DNA of 64,000 bases from Coneutiohabitans thermophilus (lineage in GTDB: Bacteria > Zhuqueibacterota > Zhuqueibacteria > Zhuqueibacterales > Zhuqueibacteraceae). Of the stretch, positions 8,678 through 17,772 are shown piece after piece. The notes under the pieces were generated by a model. It saw only the letters and a list, made by a program, of their open reading frames with translations, did no database searches and was not told where the DNA came from. Location of the stretch: the NCBI GenBank assembly GCA_034505235.1, contig JAPDQY010000006.1, positions 1-64,000 of the forward strand. The letters are read 5' to 3'. The position numbers and the translations under genes are program-made. Every line of letters starts with the position of its first letter. The stretch's first letter is position 1.

Positions 8678-10015
8678 TCAGCCCAGCCGTTCCAGCATCG
8701 AATAAAGCTTGCGGCGGGTGATGCCGAGCAACTTGGCGGCGCGGCTCTTGTTGCCGCCGGCTTTCTCGATGGCACGATGCAGCAGCCGCCGCTCCATGTC
8801 TTCCAGATTGATGCCTTCCTCCGGAATGTCGAATGCCGTCGGCAGTTTCTGCACGCCCTGAATGTGCGGCGGCAGATCCGCAATGCTGATGGGCTGGCCG
8901 CCCGCCATGATGAGCGCGCGCTCGATGACGTTTTCCAGCTCGCGCACATTGCCCGGCCAGGAATACAGGCGCAGCTTCTCCATGGCCTCGGGCGTGATGG
9001 CGGCCGGTTTTCTGCCGGCCCGGGTGAGAAAATGGCCGACGAGATCGGGCAGATCCTCCAGGCGGCGGCGCAGCGCGGGAATCGTGATCGGGAAGACGTT
9101 GATGCGATAGTAGAAATCTTCGCGAATCATCCCGCTTTTCAAACCCGCTTCCAAATCGCGATTGGTGGCGGCAATGGTGCGGCTGCGAATGGTGATCGGC
9201 TCGGTGCCGCCGAGATGGATGATCTGGCGGTTTTGCAGTGCGCGCAGCAGCTTCACCTGAATTGCCGGGGAGATTTCGCCGATCTCGTCGAGAAAGATGG
9301 TGCCTTCCCCCGCCACTTCGAACAGGCCGGGCTTGCGCTTGTCGGCGCCGGTGAACGCGCCCTTTTCATAGCCGAACAATTCACTTTCCAGCAGATTCTC
9401 CGGCAGCGCCGCGCAGTTGATGGTCACAAACGGCTTGTCGGCGCGCGGGCTGAGATAGTGAATCGCCTGCGCCACCAATTCCTTGCCGGTGCCGCTTTCC
9501 CCGCGAATCAGCACCGTGGCATCGCTGGGTGCGACTTTGTGGATCATTTTGTAGACTTCCTGCATCGCCCCGCTCCTGCCGATCATGTTCTCCACGGAGT
9601 AACGCTGCCGCAGCTCGCGCTTGAGGCTGCGGTTCTCCTCCGCCAGCGCCCGGCTCGCGGCCAGGCGCCGGATTCTGAGCTTGAGTTCATCAAGCTCGAA
9701 GGGTTTGATGATGTAATCATACGCCCCGCGCTTCATCGCTTCGACTGCGGTCTGCGCGGTGGCGTAGGCGGTCATCAAAATCACGTCGCAGGCGGGGTGG
9801 CGTCTTTTGACGAAATCCAGCACCTGCAGGCCGTCCGGCCCCTCCATGCGCAGATCGGTCAAAACCAGATCAAAGGCGTGGGTGTCGAGCGCATTGATCG
9901 CCGCCGTGCCGCTGGTGGCGGTGGTCACGGCATACCCTTCCGGCTCCAGCGCCGCCTTGAGCACGGCGCACATGCGCGCCTCGTCGTCGACAATTAAAAC
10001 ACGATAGTCGTTCAT
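8678..10015 (-). CDS. NtrC-family sigma54-dependent response regulator
   Basis: A 445-residue three-domain transcription activator. The receiver (about residues 4-120) has the acidic pair D10-D11, phosphoacceptor D54 (LVLTDLRM) and the conserved Lys in IIKPF. The AAA+ domain (about 143-370) has Walker A GESGTGKE, the sigma54-contact loop ELFGYEKGAFTGA, Walker B GTIFLDEIGEI and the arginine-finger region. A Fis-type helix-turn-helix closes the protein (KAGGNKSRAAKLLGITRRKL). The start at MNDYRVL is preferred over an ATG 51 nt upstream because the receiver strand begins there. It lies 26 bp after the histidine kinase stop on the same strand, so the pair is a two-component system. No matching -24/-12 sigma54 promoter was found in the window, so its targets are unknown. 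Confidence 0.95.
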   Translation of the reverse strand: MNDYRVLIVDDEARMCAVLKAALEPEGYAVTTATSGTAAINALDTHAFDLVLTDLRMEGPDGLQVLDFVKRRHPACDVILMTAYATAQTAVEAMKRGAYDYIIKPFELDELKLRIRRLAASRALAEENRSLKRELRQRYSVENMIGRSGAMQEVYKMIHKVAPSDATVLIRGESGTGKELVAQAIHYLSPRADKPFVTINCAALPENLLESELFGYEKGAFTGADKRKPGLFEVAGEGTIFLDEIGEISPAIQVKLLRALQNRQIIHLGGTEPITIRSRTIAATNRDLEAGLKSGMIREDFYYRINVFPITIPALRRRLEDLPDLVGHFLTRAGRKPAAITPEAMEKLRLYSWPGNVRELENVIERALIMAGGQPISIADLPPHIQGVQKLPTAFDIPEEGINLEDMERRLLHRAIEKAGGNKSRAAKLLGITRRKLYSMLERLG

Positions 10016-10041
10016 ACTGGACACGGGTTGGTGATCACGGC

Positions 10042-11382
10042 TTACGAATTCTCCGCCGGCAGCCAAATGTGCATGGTTGTTCCCCCGCCCTTTTCCGACT
10101 CTGCGGCCAGCCGGCCGTGATGTTTTTCGATGATTTGTTTGGCGACCGCCAGGCCCAGTCCGGCGCCCTGGGCTTTGGTGGTGAAAAACGGTTCGAAAAT
10201 TTTCTCCGGCGGCGCCGGCAAACCCGGGCCGTTATCGTGGATCGTGAGATGAACCTGCTTTTTGCCGGGACGCAGGTCGTGCAACGTCACGGTAATGTTG
10301 CCCCTGCCCTCCATGGCTTGTGCGGCGTTCAGGAACAAATTCATCAACACCTGCATGATCGCGTCTTCGTCATGCGCCACCCTCACCGGTGCGGCTGGCG
10401 CGAAGTGCCAGGTCAGCCCCGCGCCCTGATCCTGATTGCGCGCCAGCGCGATGGCTTTTGCAATGGTCTGCGCCAAATCTCTGCGCACCAGCCGGAGTTC
10501 GCGGTCGCGCGCAAACGTCAGGAAGTCGGTGACCAGCCGGTTGAGGCGCCGCACCTCCGAGGGAATGAATTCGAACAGCTCATCCGCTAGCGCCGCCGGC
10601 GCATATTTCTGCCGCAATACTTCCGCCGTGTTTTTGATGATGCTCAGGGGATTGCGAATTTCATGGGCGACGGTCGCGGCCATCTGGCCCATCGCCGCCA
10701 GCCGCTCGGCGCGGCGGAGATTTTCCTGCGTGCGCAGGAACCAGGCAACCGCGCTCGCCAGCGCGGCCGCAAGTACGAGCAGCGCCGCCAGACTGAGCAC
10801 GCCGATCCCAATCAGACCCCGCCGAAAGCGCACCAGCATATCGAAAAAATCGGCATTGGCTTCCACCACCAGGATGCAAAGCACGTCCCCCCCGGTGCTG
10901 GTGATGGGGGCATAAGCCGATTTGAAGCGCGATTCGCCAATGCGTCGCAGAGCGGAAATGCTCTCCCTGCCCGCCCAGGCCGCTGCCACCTCGGCGCTGT
11001 CCTCGCGCAGATAAGCCAGCTCCCGGCCGGGCGGAAACAACTCCGGATCACTGCTGGCCAGTATGCGCCAATGGCGATCGATGAGATACATCTGCTGCAC
11101 CCCGATCGCCCCCGGCATGCGCTCGAGGATGGGTTGCGCCAGCAGGCGCGCGCTCAACTCCTGGGCGTGTTCGAGATAGCGGGCGAAGGCGCCACTCTCG
11201 ACCAGCTCGGCACTCAAACGCGCCACAGCCCGCAGCCGCATGCCCAACTCCTGCTCCAGAGAGTCTTCCATGCGGTTGAGGAAAAACCAGCTCCCCAGAT
11301 TCACGATCGCCAGCACCAGCACGATCATCCCGCTGACGAGAATGACCAGCGCGCGGGAGGATTTCATCAGAGAAAAAGGCAT
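10042..11382 (-). CDS. Membrane sensor histidine kinase
   Basis: A 446-residue sensor kinase with two membrane helices (about residues 11-36 and 188-216) enclosing a periplasmic sensor of about 150 residues with no recognisable ligand motif. The HisKA segment carries MAATVAHEIRNPLS with the phosphorylated His at 240. The HATPase domain has the N box (NLFLNAAQAME), G1 (DNGPGLP), F box (IFEPFFTTK) and G2 (GAGLGLAVAKQI), so all catalytic elements are present. It partners the NtrC-type regulator directly downstream. There is a second possible start at the Met of MKSSRAL, five codons in. The gene follows the glycosyltransferase stop by 57 bp within a five-gene minus-strand run. The stimulus is unknown. 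Confidence 0.93.
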   Translation of the reverse strand: MPFSLMKSSRALVILVSGMIVLVLAIVNLGSWFFLNRMEDSLEQELGMRLRAVARLSAELVESGAFARYLEHAQELSARLLAQPILERMPGAIGVQQMYLIDRHWRILASSDPELFPPGRELAYLREDSAEVAAAWAGRESISALRRIGESRFKSAYAPITSTGGDVLCILVVEANADFFDMLVRFRRGLIGIGVLSLAALLVLAAALASAVAWFLRTQENLRRAERLAAMGQMAATVAHEIRNPLSIIKNTAEVLRQKYAPAALADELFEFIPSEVRRLNRLVTDFLTFARDRELRLVRRDLAQTIAKAIALARNQDQGAGLTWHFAPAAPVRVAHDEDAIMQVLMNLFLNAAQAMEGRGNITVTLHDLRPGKKQVHLTIHDNGPGLPAPPEKIFEPFFTTKAQGAGLGLAVAKQIIEKHHGRLAAESEKGGGTTMHIWLPAENS

Positions 11383-11439
11383 CGGTGTTTTCCATTGCCA
11401 TGCGGCTGCGCCGGACAGCCCGGGGCAGTCACACGTCCA

Positions 11440-12531
11440 TCACGCCGCGCGTTCTGCCGGCGGGCGCTGCTTGAGCGCCTGCCAAACCGCGGCGAGCACA
11501 CGCGGTGGCAGCAGTTGCTTCTGGCAATCGAGGTGCTGCAGGGGACAAACGTTCTGGTGGCACGGCCGGCAAGCGATGGTGAAATCCAGGGCCAGATGGC
11601 CGTGGGTCGCGGCATAGGGAAACCAAATCTCCTTCTGGCTCGGGCCAAACAAACCCACGGTAGGCGTGCCCACCGCCACCGCGAGATGGAGAATGCCGCA
11701 ATCATTGGAGACGAACGCCGAACAGCGCGCCAGCACCGCGGCGGTTTCGCGCAGCGACAGCACCGGCAAGACTTTGACGCCGGGCGCCTGTTGTTTGACC
11801 GCGGTGACGATTGGCCCCTCCTGCGGGCCCTGCGTGAGGATGACCTGCACCTCCGCCTGCAACAGCGCCTGCGCCACTTCGGCAAAATGGCTGGCGGGCC
11901 AGCGCTTGTTGGGCCAGCTTGCGCCCGGGTGCATGCCGACCAGCGGCCGGGCAGGATCAATCGCCTGCATCGCCAAAAAACTCTGTGCCCACAAACGCTC
12001 CTCCGGCACCAGAAAAACTTCCGTGCGCCTGTCACCCGGTGCAATACCCAGAATCTCCAGGCTGCGCAGATGAAAGGTGATGGCATCGGGATCGCCATTG
12101 GGCGGAGGCACACGATGGCTGTAGAGCTTGCCGCGGCCGCGGAAATCGCCACCCACCCGCACCGGCGCACCGGTGATCCAGCTCAATAATGCCGTGCGGG
12201 GATTGCCGAACAAATCGATGACCAGATCGAAGCGCCGGCGCCGCAAGCTGCGGTAGAAGTGCGCCTGCGCGGTGAGCGGGGCCTGTGGCGCGAAGGCCAG
12301 CACTTCGTCGAGATGCGGATTGTGCGCCAGCAACGGCGCATAAGCCGCCTCGGTCAAATAGACAATCTCAGCGGCGGGAAACACTTCACGCAAGCGACGC
12401 ACCACCGGTGTGGTCAGCAGGACATCGCCGAGAAAGCGCAGCCGGCTCACCAAGATGCGCTGGATGCGGTGTGCCGGACCGGGTGCCGGGCCATCGCTGG
12501 TTTGCGGCAGGGATTGCAGCGAAGCATGCAT
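11440..12531 (-). CDS. Family 9 glycosyltransferase (heptosyltransferase-like)
   Basis: A 363-residue GT9 protein of the ADP-heptose:LPS heptosyltransferase superfamily. The N-terminal Rossmann half starts at ILVSRLRFLGDVLLTTPVV, the usual LGD acceptor-side loop. The C-terminal half has GMHPGASWPNKRWP and the donor-binding SNDCGILHLAVAVGTPTVGL followed by FGPSQ. A Cys cluster near the C-terminus (CRPCHQNVCPLQHLDC) is common in this family. It would transfer a sugar at the cytoplasmic face, probably to lipid A-core or a related glycan; the donor is not certain. It begins 21 bp after the cyclase stop. The N-terminal 20 residues are poorly conserved and the true start may be slightly further in. 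Confidence 0.88.
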   Translation of the reverse strand: MHASLQSLPQTSDGPAPGPAHRIQRILVSRLRFLGDVLLTTPVVRRLREVFPAAEIVYLTEAAYAPLLAHNPHLDEVLAFAPQAPLTAQAHFYRSLRRRRFDLVIDLFGNPRTALLSWITGAPVRVGGDFRGRGKLYSHRVPPPNGDPDAITFHLRSLEILGIAPGDRRTEVFLVPEERLWAQSFLAMQAIDPARPLVGMHPGASWPNKRWPASHFAEVAQALLQAEVQVILTQGPQEGPIVTAVKQQAPGVKVLPVLSLRETAAVLARCSAFVSNDCGILHLAVAVGTPTVGLFGPSQKEIWFPYAATHGHLALDFTIACRPCHQNVCPLQHLDCQKQLLPPRVLAAVWQALKQRPPAERAA

Positions 12532-12552
12532 GACGGTATTCCCGCTCCTGGT

Positions 12553-14724
12553 TCACTTTCCCGGCATCTCGAACACGCCGTCCCAATTCGAGGGCGGCGG
12601 CGCTTGCAGCAGGATCTCACAGCGCTGCAGCAGGGCGGTCGCCGGCCCGTCGTTTTTGCGCAAATGCAGCACGCGCCGGAACTCGGCGATGGCTTTCTGC
12701 CATTGCTGCTGCCGGTAAAATTCCAGGCCGCGGGCATAGTGCGTGAACGCGGCGGCGACTTCCTGGCCAATGCCCTGATCGCGTCGCGCGACCAACTCGT
12801 AGATTCTGACCGGCCGCTGCTTGCCCTTGACGCGAATGAAATCGAGCTCGCGCGCGATGACCCTGGTCTTCACCAGCTCGTGCGTCGCCTCGCTGATCAG
12901 GATGCTGGTGGCGTAGAGCTTGTTCACACCCTCCAGCCGCGAGGCGAGATTGACCGAATCGCCGATCACGGTGTAATCCGCGCGCTCGCGGCCGCCGATG
13001 TTGCCGGCAATCATCGCGCCGGAGTTGATGCCCATGCGAGCCTCCAGCAGGGGCCGTCGTTCCTTCCGCCATTGCTGGCGCAGCCGGATGAGCTGCTGCT
13101 GCATGTCGAGCGCGGCAAAACAGGCACGCACGGCATGATCCGGCTGATCCACCGGCACACCGAACACCGCCATGATCGCGTCGCCCTCGTATTTGTCGAG
13201 ATAGCCGCCGTACTGCAGCACGATTTCGGTCATGGCGGAGAGATATTCATTCAACTGCCGGATCAGCGCCTCGGGCACGAGCTTTTCCGAAATGGCGGTG
13301 AAGTCCTTGATGTCCGAGAAAAAGGCTGTGGCCTGTTTGTGCTCGCCGCCCAGCCGCAGGCGCTCCGGATGGCGCAGCATCTCCCGCACGAAGATGTCGG
13401 AGAGGTAATTGCCGAACATGCCGTAGATCAGCTTTTTCTCGCGCTCCTCGTTGCGGTAGCGGAAGATCATCGCAAGCAGCAGCGCCAGCACCATCACCTG
13501 CACCGGCTCCACCAAGATGAACCAGCTCTGGCGCAGCACGAAGGCCCAGAAGCTGAACCAGGCATAGGCACAGCCGCACGCCAGCGTGAACAGGATGCTC
13601 ATCCAGGGATTGAGCAGGAGGGCGATCACCCCTGCCAGCACGCCGACGATGGCGAGGGTGAGCAGCCGCGCGGGCAGAGACTGCTCGGCGAGAAAGTCCT
13701 GCGTCAGAATGTTGTGGATGATATTGGCGTGAATTTCCACGCCGGGAAAATCCGCCTGAAAAGGGACGACGCGCAAATCGTACAAGCCGGGTGCCGAGGT
13801 GCCGATCAACACGATTTTGCCGGTGAAGAAACCGGCAGGCAGGCGCCGTTCCAGCACGTCGACATAGGGCACGTAGCGAAAGCTGCCGAAACCGCCGGCA
13901 TAGTTGATCAGCATGCGCCCCTTTTCGTCGATGGGGATGCGCAAGCCGGCGGCCAGCCGCACCTCGCGGCCGGGGAGCACGCGCACCTGATCGCGGGCTG
14001 TACCGGTCACTTGCATTACCACCGCGAGCGGCAGAGAGGGAAAAGTTCGTCCGGCGAAATTCATGAACAGCGGCATGCGGCGTATGGTGTCGTCGTCTTC
14101 GGGAAGAAAATTGGCAAACCCCAGGCGCGCGCTGTTGTTGTAAAGCGTGAACCACTCTCCTTCAAGGCGGTTCTGCTGCGGGAAATTTTGCCGGGCGTCG
14201 GCGGGCAGCGCGAGTGCGAAGCGCTCCGCCGCGAACGCTGCCGGCGGCTCGCGCATGGGATAGCGGAAACGATCCACGTCCGCGGCGGTGAACATCACGG
14301 CATTGACCACATTGGCCGCCTGCTGCACCTTTGCCGCAAAAATGCTGTCCGCCGCAGCCTCCGCCGGATTGTGATTGAGAAAGAGAATATCGAAGCACAC
14401 CACCGCCGCGCCCTCGGCATGCAGATATTCCAATATGCGGGCGTGATGGCTGCGCGGCCATCGCGCGAAATTGCCGAGCTTCTCCTGACTGCGCTCATCG
14501 ATGTCAATGATCACCACCTCCTCCAGGGGCGCCCCCCGGCGCCGCTCCTGCAAATGCTGGATGCGGGCGAGATAGCGCAGGTCGAGGGTCTCGGCCTCGA
14601 AGCGTTGCAAGATGCGGGCGGTGAACGGCAGCAGATGGCCGAGCATGAAAATCACGCTGGCGGCCAGCAAGCCCAGGCCGGCGCCGAGCAGCGTCCGTTG
14701 CCTGAGGGTGAGTTTGAGATTCAT
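12553..14724 (-). CDS. CHASE2-domain membrane adenylate/guanylate cyclase
   Basis: A 723-residue class III cyclase. After a short cytoplasmic start and one helix (about residues 12-33) comes an extracytoplasmic CHASE2 sensor (about 40-340, with VVIIDIDERSQEKLG, FDILFLN and KIVLIGTSAPGLYD). Three membrane helices follow (about 345-415). The cyclase domain begins at FFSDIKDFTAISEKL. The two metal-binding aspartates are present (FSDIKDF and EGDAIMAVFG), as is the transition-state region VIGDSVNLASRLE. The C-terminus carries a short TPR-like helical pair (FTHYARGLEFYRQQQWQKAI). All catalytic elements appear intact, so cAMP (or cGMP) synthesis is likely. Its start codon overlaps the dapF stop by 4 nt, showing co-translation. 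Confidence 0.93.
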   Translation of the reverse strand: MNLKLTLRQRTLLGAGLGLLAASVIFMLGHLLPFTARILQRFEAETLDLRYLARIQHLQERRRGAPLEEVVIIDIDERSQEKLGNFARWPRSHHARILEYLHAEGAAVVCFDILFLNHNPAEAAADSIFAAKVQQAANVVNAVMFTAADVDRFRYPMREPPAAFAAERFALALPADARQNFPQQNRLEGEWFTLYNNSARLGFANFLPEDDDTIRRMPLFMNFAGRTFPSLPLAVVMQVTGTARDQVRVLPGREVRLAAGLRIPIDEKGRMLINYAGGFGSFRYVPYVDVLERRLPAGFFTGKIVLIGTSAPGLYDLRVVPFQADFPGVEIHANIIHNILTQDFLAEQSLPARLLTLAIVGVLAGVIALLLNPWMSILFTLACGCAYAWFSFWAFVLRQSWFILVEPVQVMVLALLLAMIFRYRNEEREKKLIYGMFGNYLSDIFVREMLRHPERLRLGGEHKQATAFFSDIKDFTAISEKLVPEALIRQLNEYLSAMTEIVLQYGGYLDKYEGDAIMAVFGVPVDQPDHAVRACFAALDMQQQLIRLRQQWRKERRPLLEARMGINSGAMIAGNIGGRERADYTVIGDSVNLASRLEGVNKLYATSILISEATHELVKTRVIARELDFIRVKGKQRPVRIYELVARRDQGIGQEVAAAFTHYARGLEFYRQQQWQKAIAEFRRVLHLRKNDGPATALLQRCEILLQAPPPSNWDGVFEMPGK

Positions 14725-15545
14725 CGGATGAACTCGCCCGCGAAAACCATTTCCACCCGGCCGGTCAACCGCGGGCGGTGCGTCCCCGGTTCGAAATCAA
14801 CCTCGAGCTCGCCGCCGCGCACCTGCAATGTGACCGGAAGGGTGGCGCCGCGCACGCGATGGGCAAGCCACGCGGCAGCCACGGCGCCGGTTCCACAGGC
14901 CAGGGTTTCCTCTTCCACGCCCCGCTCATAGGTGCGCAGCCTGAGTTGATTGGGCGCGCACACTTCCACGAAATTGACATTGGTGCCCGCCGGCGCAAAC
15001 AGCGGATGGTGGCGCAACACCGGACCCCACTCGTGCACGGGGATCTGATCGACCTGTGCGACGAACACGACGTAATGGGGCACGCCGGTATTGACGAACC
15101 CGCCCTCGTGACACTGTGCCCGTGCCACGCCCGCCATGCCGGCCAGCGCGCCGACCTGCAGGCGGAGATCGCGCGGCGCCGGCATGTGCAAATGCACCCG
15201 TTCGCCCTCCACCGTGGCGCGATAGCGGGCGCCGCTGACCTCGAATTGCAGATCGGCCGGGGCAAGGCCATGCCGACAGGCGTGATAAGCACAGGCGCGC
15301 GCCCCATTGCCGCACATTTCGGATTCGCGGCCGTCGCGGTTGAAGTAGCGCATGGTAAAAGCGCAATCCGGCAGGCGGGGATTTTCCAGCAATAGAATGC
15401 CGTCGGCACCGATGCCGGTGTGGCGCCGGCACATCCGTTGAAACAATTCCTGCTCCGGCGGCTGCAGCCGGGAGGCGCGATTGTCGATCAGGATGAAATC
15501 GTTGCCGGTGGCAGAATATTTGATGAAGGGAAGCGATGCGGTCAT
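14721..15545 (-). CDS. dapF: Diaminopimelate epimerase
   Basis: A 274-residue enzyme, the usual length, converting LL- to meso-diaminopimelate for lysine and peptidoglycan synthesis. Both catalytic cysteines are present in their motifs: C78 in EMCGNGARA and C217 in LACGTGAVAAA. The N-terminal KYSATGNDFILIDNR and the middle GGFVNTGVPHYVVFV are also standard. It opens a minus-strand run whose other members are signalling and glycan genes, which is unusual company for a lysine-pathway gene; no other dap gene is nearby. The ATGA overlap with the cyclase means the downstream genes depend on its transcription. No strong ribosome binding site is visible before the ATG. Confidence 0.97.
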   Translation of the reverse strand: MTASLPFIKYSATGNDFILIDNRASRLQPPEQELFQRMCRRHTGIGADGILLLENPRLPDCAFTMRYFNRDGRESEMCGNGARACAYHACRHGLAPADLQFEVSGARYRATVEGERVHLHMPAPRDLRLQVGALAGMAGVARAQCHEGGFVNTGVPHYVVFVAQVDQIPVHEWGPVLRHHPLFAPAGTNVNFVEVCAPNQLRLRTYERGVEEETLACGTGAVAAAWLAHRVRGATLPVTLQVRGGELEVDFEPGTHRPRLTGRVEMVFAGEFIR

Positions 15546-15759
15546 GTGAATGAACCGAACTCAGGGCATGAATGCGCCGCCTCCGGCGCGGGGACGGCCC
15601 CGGCAGCCTGCGGACCGCCGCTCCGGAGAGTCAGGCTGGCGCTGGCGATTTCTCAACAAAAGGCGGGCGCAATATAAACAGGCAGCGAGAGAAAGTCAAA
15701 GCGTTTGCAGGCAAATTCTGCCGGCGTTTCTCCGCAATGCCGGCGCCGGGAAAATCCTG

Positions 15760-15788
15760 TTGACTCCCATGTTCATTTTCGAGATATT
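15760..15788 (+). promoter_or_regulatory. Sigma70-type promoter for the nuclease/PDZ gene
   Basis: TTGACT at 15760-15765, a 17-nt spacer, then GATATT at 15783-15788, 32 nt before the ATG. Confidence 0.65.
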
Positions 15789-15820
15789 GCGCCGTCGTCG
15801 GTCACACCTGAGGTCAAATC

Positions 15821-16627
15821 ATGAAATCTTCGTTGCGAGTTCTAGGTGCGGGTGCGGGGGTGGCTTTGCTGCTGTTGTACAGCTTTTGCACCCCGCACGA
15901 GCAACGCCAGGCTGTCCTGATGAAAGTCAAGTCGATTCGGGGCAGCATGGAATCTGGCGAGATGATTCTGATTCTGCAGGAGGAGCAGGGCGCTCGCATT
16001 CTGCCGCTGTCGGTGGGTGGCGATCAGGCGCTCGCCATTCATCTCGGCCATCAGCATGTTACCACGCCGCGGCCCATGACCCATGATTTGATGGCCAACA
16101 TCTTCAAGTCCCTCGCCATTCGGGTGGAGCGCATCACCATCACCGACTTGAAGGAGGGAACATACTTTGCCGAGATCGTGCTGCAGAGCGGCGGCAAGAC
16201 GCACCGCATCGATGCCCGCCCCAGCGATGCCATTGCACTCTCGCTGCGTGTTGGGGCACCGGTTTATGCCATGGCGGATCTGCTGCTCGATCACCAGCTC
16301 GAAGAGGAAGAGGAGGAGGACACCGGCGTGGCCATCTCGCATCCCGCTGCGGAAAAATGGGGCCTGTCGGTGCAGGAATTGACGCCGGCGCTCGCTGACT
16401 TTTTTGGCGAACGTGAGGGCATTTTGATTGCCGATGTCACGGCCGGCAGCCCGGCGGAACGCGGCGGGCTCACGGCCGGCGACATCTTGCGACGAATCGA
16501 TCAGCAGCCGGTGCGCACCGTTGCAGATTTCCTTACTGCACTGGCCCGTCATGAGACATCCCAGGCGCCGTTGCCGTGCGAATATTGGCGGGACGGCCGC
16601 ACACACACCACCACGCTGCATCCCTGA
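15821..16627 (+). CDS. Exported bifunctional-nuclease (DUF151) domain fused to a PDZ domain
   Basis: A 268-residue protein. Residues about 6-24 form a signal peptide or membrane anchor (VLGAGAGVALLLLYSF). Residues about 30-165 match the bifunctional nuclease family DUF151: VKSIRGSMESGEMILILQEE, LPLSVGGDQALAIHLG, RPMTHDLMANIF and the conserved RPSDAIALSLRVGAPVYA. A Glu-rich linker (LEEEEEEDTG) follows, then a PDZ domain (about 205-266) with GILIADVTAGSPAERGG and LTAGDILRRIDQQPV. DUF151 proteins are normally cytoplasmic, so an exported copy joined to a PDZ module is unusual and nuclease activity should not be assumed. GAGGT precedes the ATG and a good promoter lies just upstream. It is transcribed divergently from dapF. 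Confidence 0.85.
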   Translation: MKSSLRVLGAGAGVALLLLYSFCTPHEQRQAVLMKVKSIRGSMESGEMILILQEEQGARILPLSVGGDQALAIHLGHQHVTTPRPMTHDLMANIFKSLAIRVERITITDLKEGTYFAEIVLQSGGKTHRIDARPSDAIALSLRVGAPVYAMADLLLDHQLEEEEEEDTGVAISHPAAEKWGLSVQELTPALADFFGEREGILIADVTAGSPAERGGLTAGDILRRIDQQPVRTVADFLTALARHETSQAPLPCEYWRDGRTHTTTLHP

Positions 16628-16755
16628 AGCGCACGCGCGAGGCTGCCTGTAAAACCTCGCCACAGCCATCTCCTTCGCGCAGATCACACCCCTACTCTTG
16701 TCCGTACAGAACCAGAGAGACCGCCCGGGCGGTATTGTTTCGGGACAGACAATTG

Positions 16756-16806
16756 GCGACGCAGATGCCCTTTCTGCCAACCAACCGGGCAGGAGGCCTG
16801 CGCTGC
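16756..16806 (+). repeat. Palindromic intergenic repeat, copy C
   Basis: Arms GACGCAGATGCCCTTTCTGCC-like and GGGCAGGAGGCCTGCGCTGC enclose an AACCAACC loop; related to the copy at 1225-1274. Confidence 0.5.
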
Positions 16807-16978
16807 AAAACTTTCGCGGCCTGATCGCTTTCCCGGATGAATTCTCCAGTGCTGCCGGCTTTGCGAGCTCACTCCCAAAGCGAGGATACGAGGCTTCATT
16901 ATATATGTGAATTTCGCATACCGGCTTGCTGTTCACCGGAAGAAATGCCGTGTTCACAAAGCGCCAACTGTTACTCCG

Positions 16979-17029
16979 TTCGAAGTCAGGCAAGACTTTT
17001 TTCGAATGTCGAGCGGTCCTGACTTCGAA
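16979..17029. repeat. Perfect 12-nt inverted repeat
   Basis: TTCGAAGTCAGG at 16979-16990 and its exact reverse complement CCTGACTTCGAA at 17018-17029 enclose 27 nt containing a T6 run. It is either a stem-loop or the ends of a very small element. Confidence 0.6.
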
Positions 17030-17772
17030 AATTCGCCCATTTGCCAAAGGCAGTACGGCTTCTCTCCCACGAAAATGAACTCCCACGAAATGGCTTTTCC
17101 CGTGGGATTTCTGCTTTCGTGGGCGGAGTGTTTGTGTTTGATCCTGACACTGAGGGCGGAATCACTGTTGTGTTGCCTGAATTTTCCGTTGCCCGGAAAA
17201 AATGGCTTGTGTGAAGTGCCGCCTTATTGGAGTTAACAGCCCGTTTGCCTGCAAAATTTTTTTATACACCACCCCTTGGGTGGTTGGGCATCGCGATCAA
17301 AGTGGCGTTTCTCGCGGAAGGGATCAATCTGGGTGCAAAATTCAGGATATGCAGGTGTTTTTGCATCGCCGTGCTCAAAGAATCCACGCCGTCGCGATGA
17401 TTTTTGGAGCAACTTGCCATGCCGTGCGCAGCATCCATCCGGATGAAAATGTTGTGCAGACCTCTTGTCCAATGCTGCCAACTTTTGCGAAGCGATAAAA
17501 TCCAAAAGCCAAAACACGCAAGGCCGCGAGGCCGCAGGGTTTCGCAAAGCACAATCGTTCCGCCACGATTTGACCGTGGCTTTATCTTGTGATCCTGCGG
17601 ATGCGCTCTGCAGGAATGCCTCGGCCAAGCCGTGATAGATCAAAAAAGGGACTGCACTGTCACCGCGAAGATTTTTGAACCATGCAACCCACCAGGAGCA
17701 CGAGGGAAGACCTGGTGGCCTGTGTGATTTTTGCGGTGCTGAGACTTGTTGCCATTGCTGCAGAAAAACTAT

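Noticed and set aside
8627..9997. Plus-strand open frame of 456 codons
   Set aside because: It is antisense to the NtrC-type regulator, whose Walker motifs and HTH are all on the minus strand.
8678..10015. Sigma54 (-24/-12) promoter that the NtrC-type regulator might control
   Set aside because: TGGCAC occurs several times in gaps (for example near 30377 and 800) but never with a correctly spaced TTGC element.
12259..14931. Plus-strand open frame of 890 codons
   Set aside because: It is antisense to the CHASE2-cyclase gene; its Gln/His/Arg-rich translation shows no domain, while the minus frame has full cyclase motifs.
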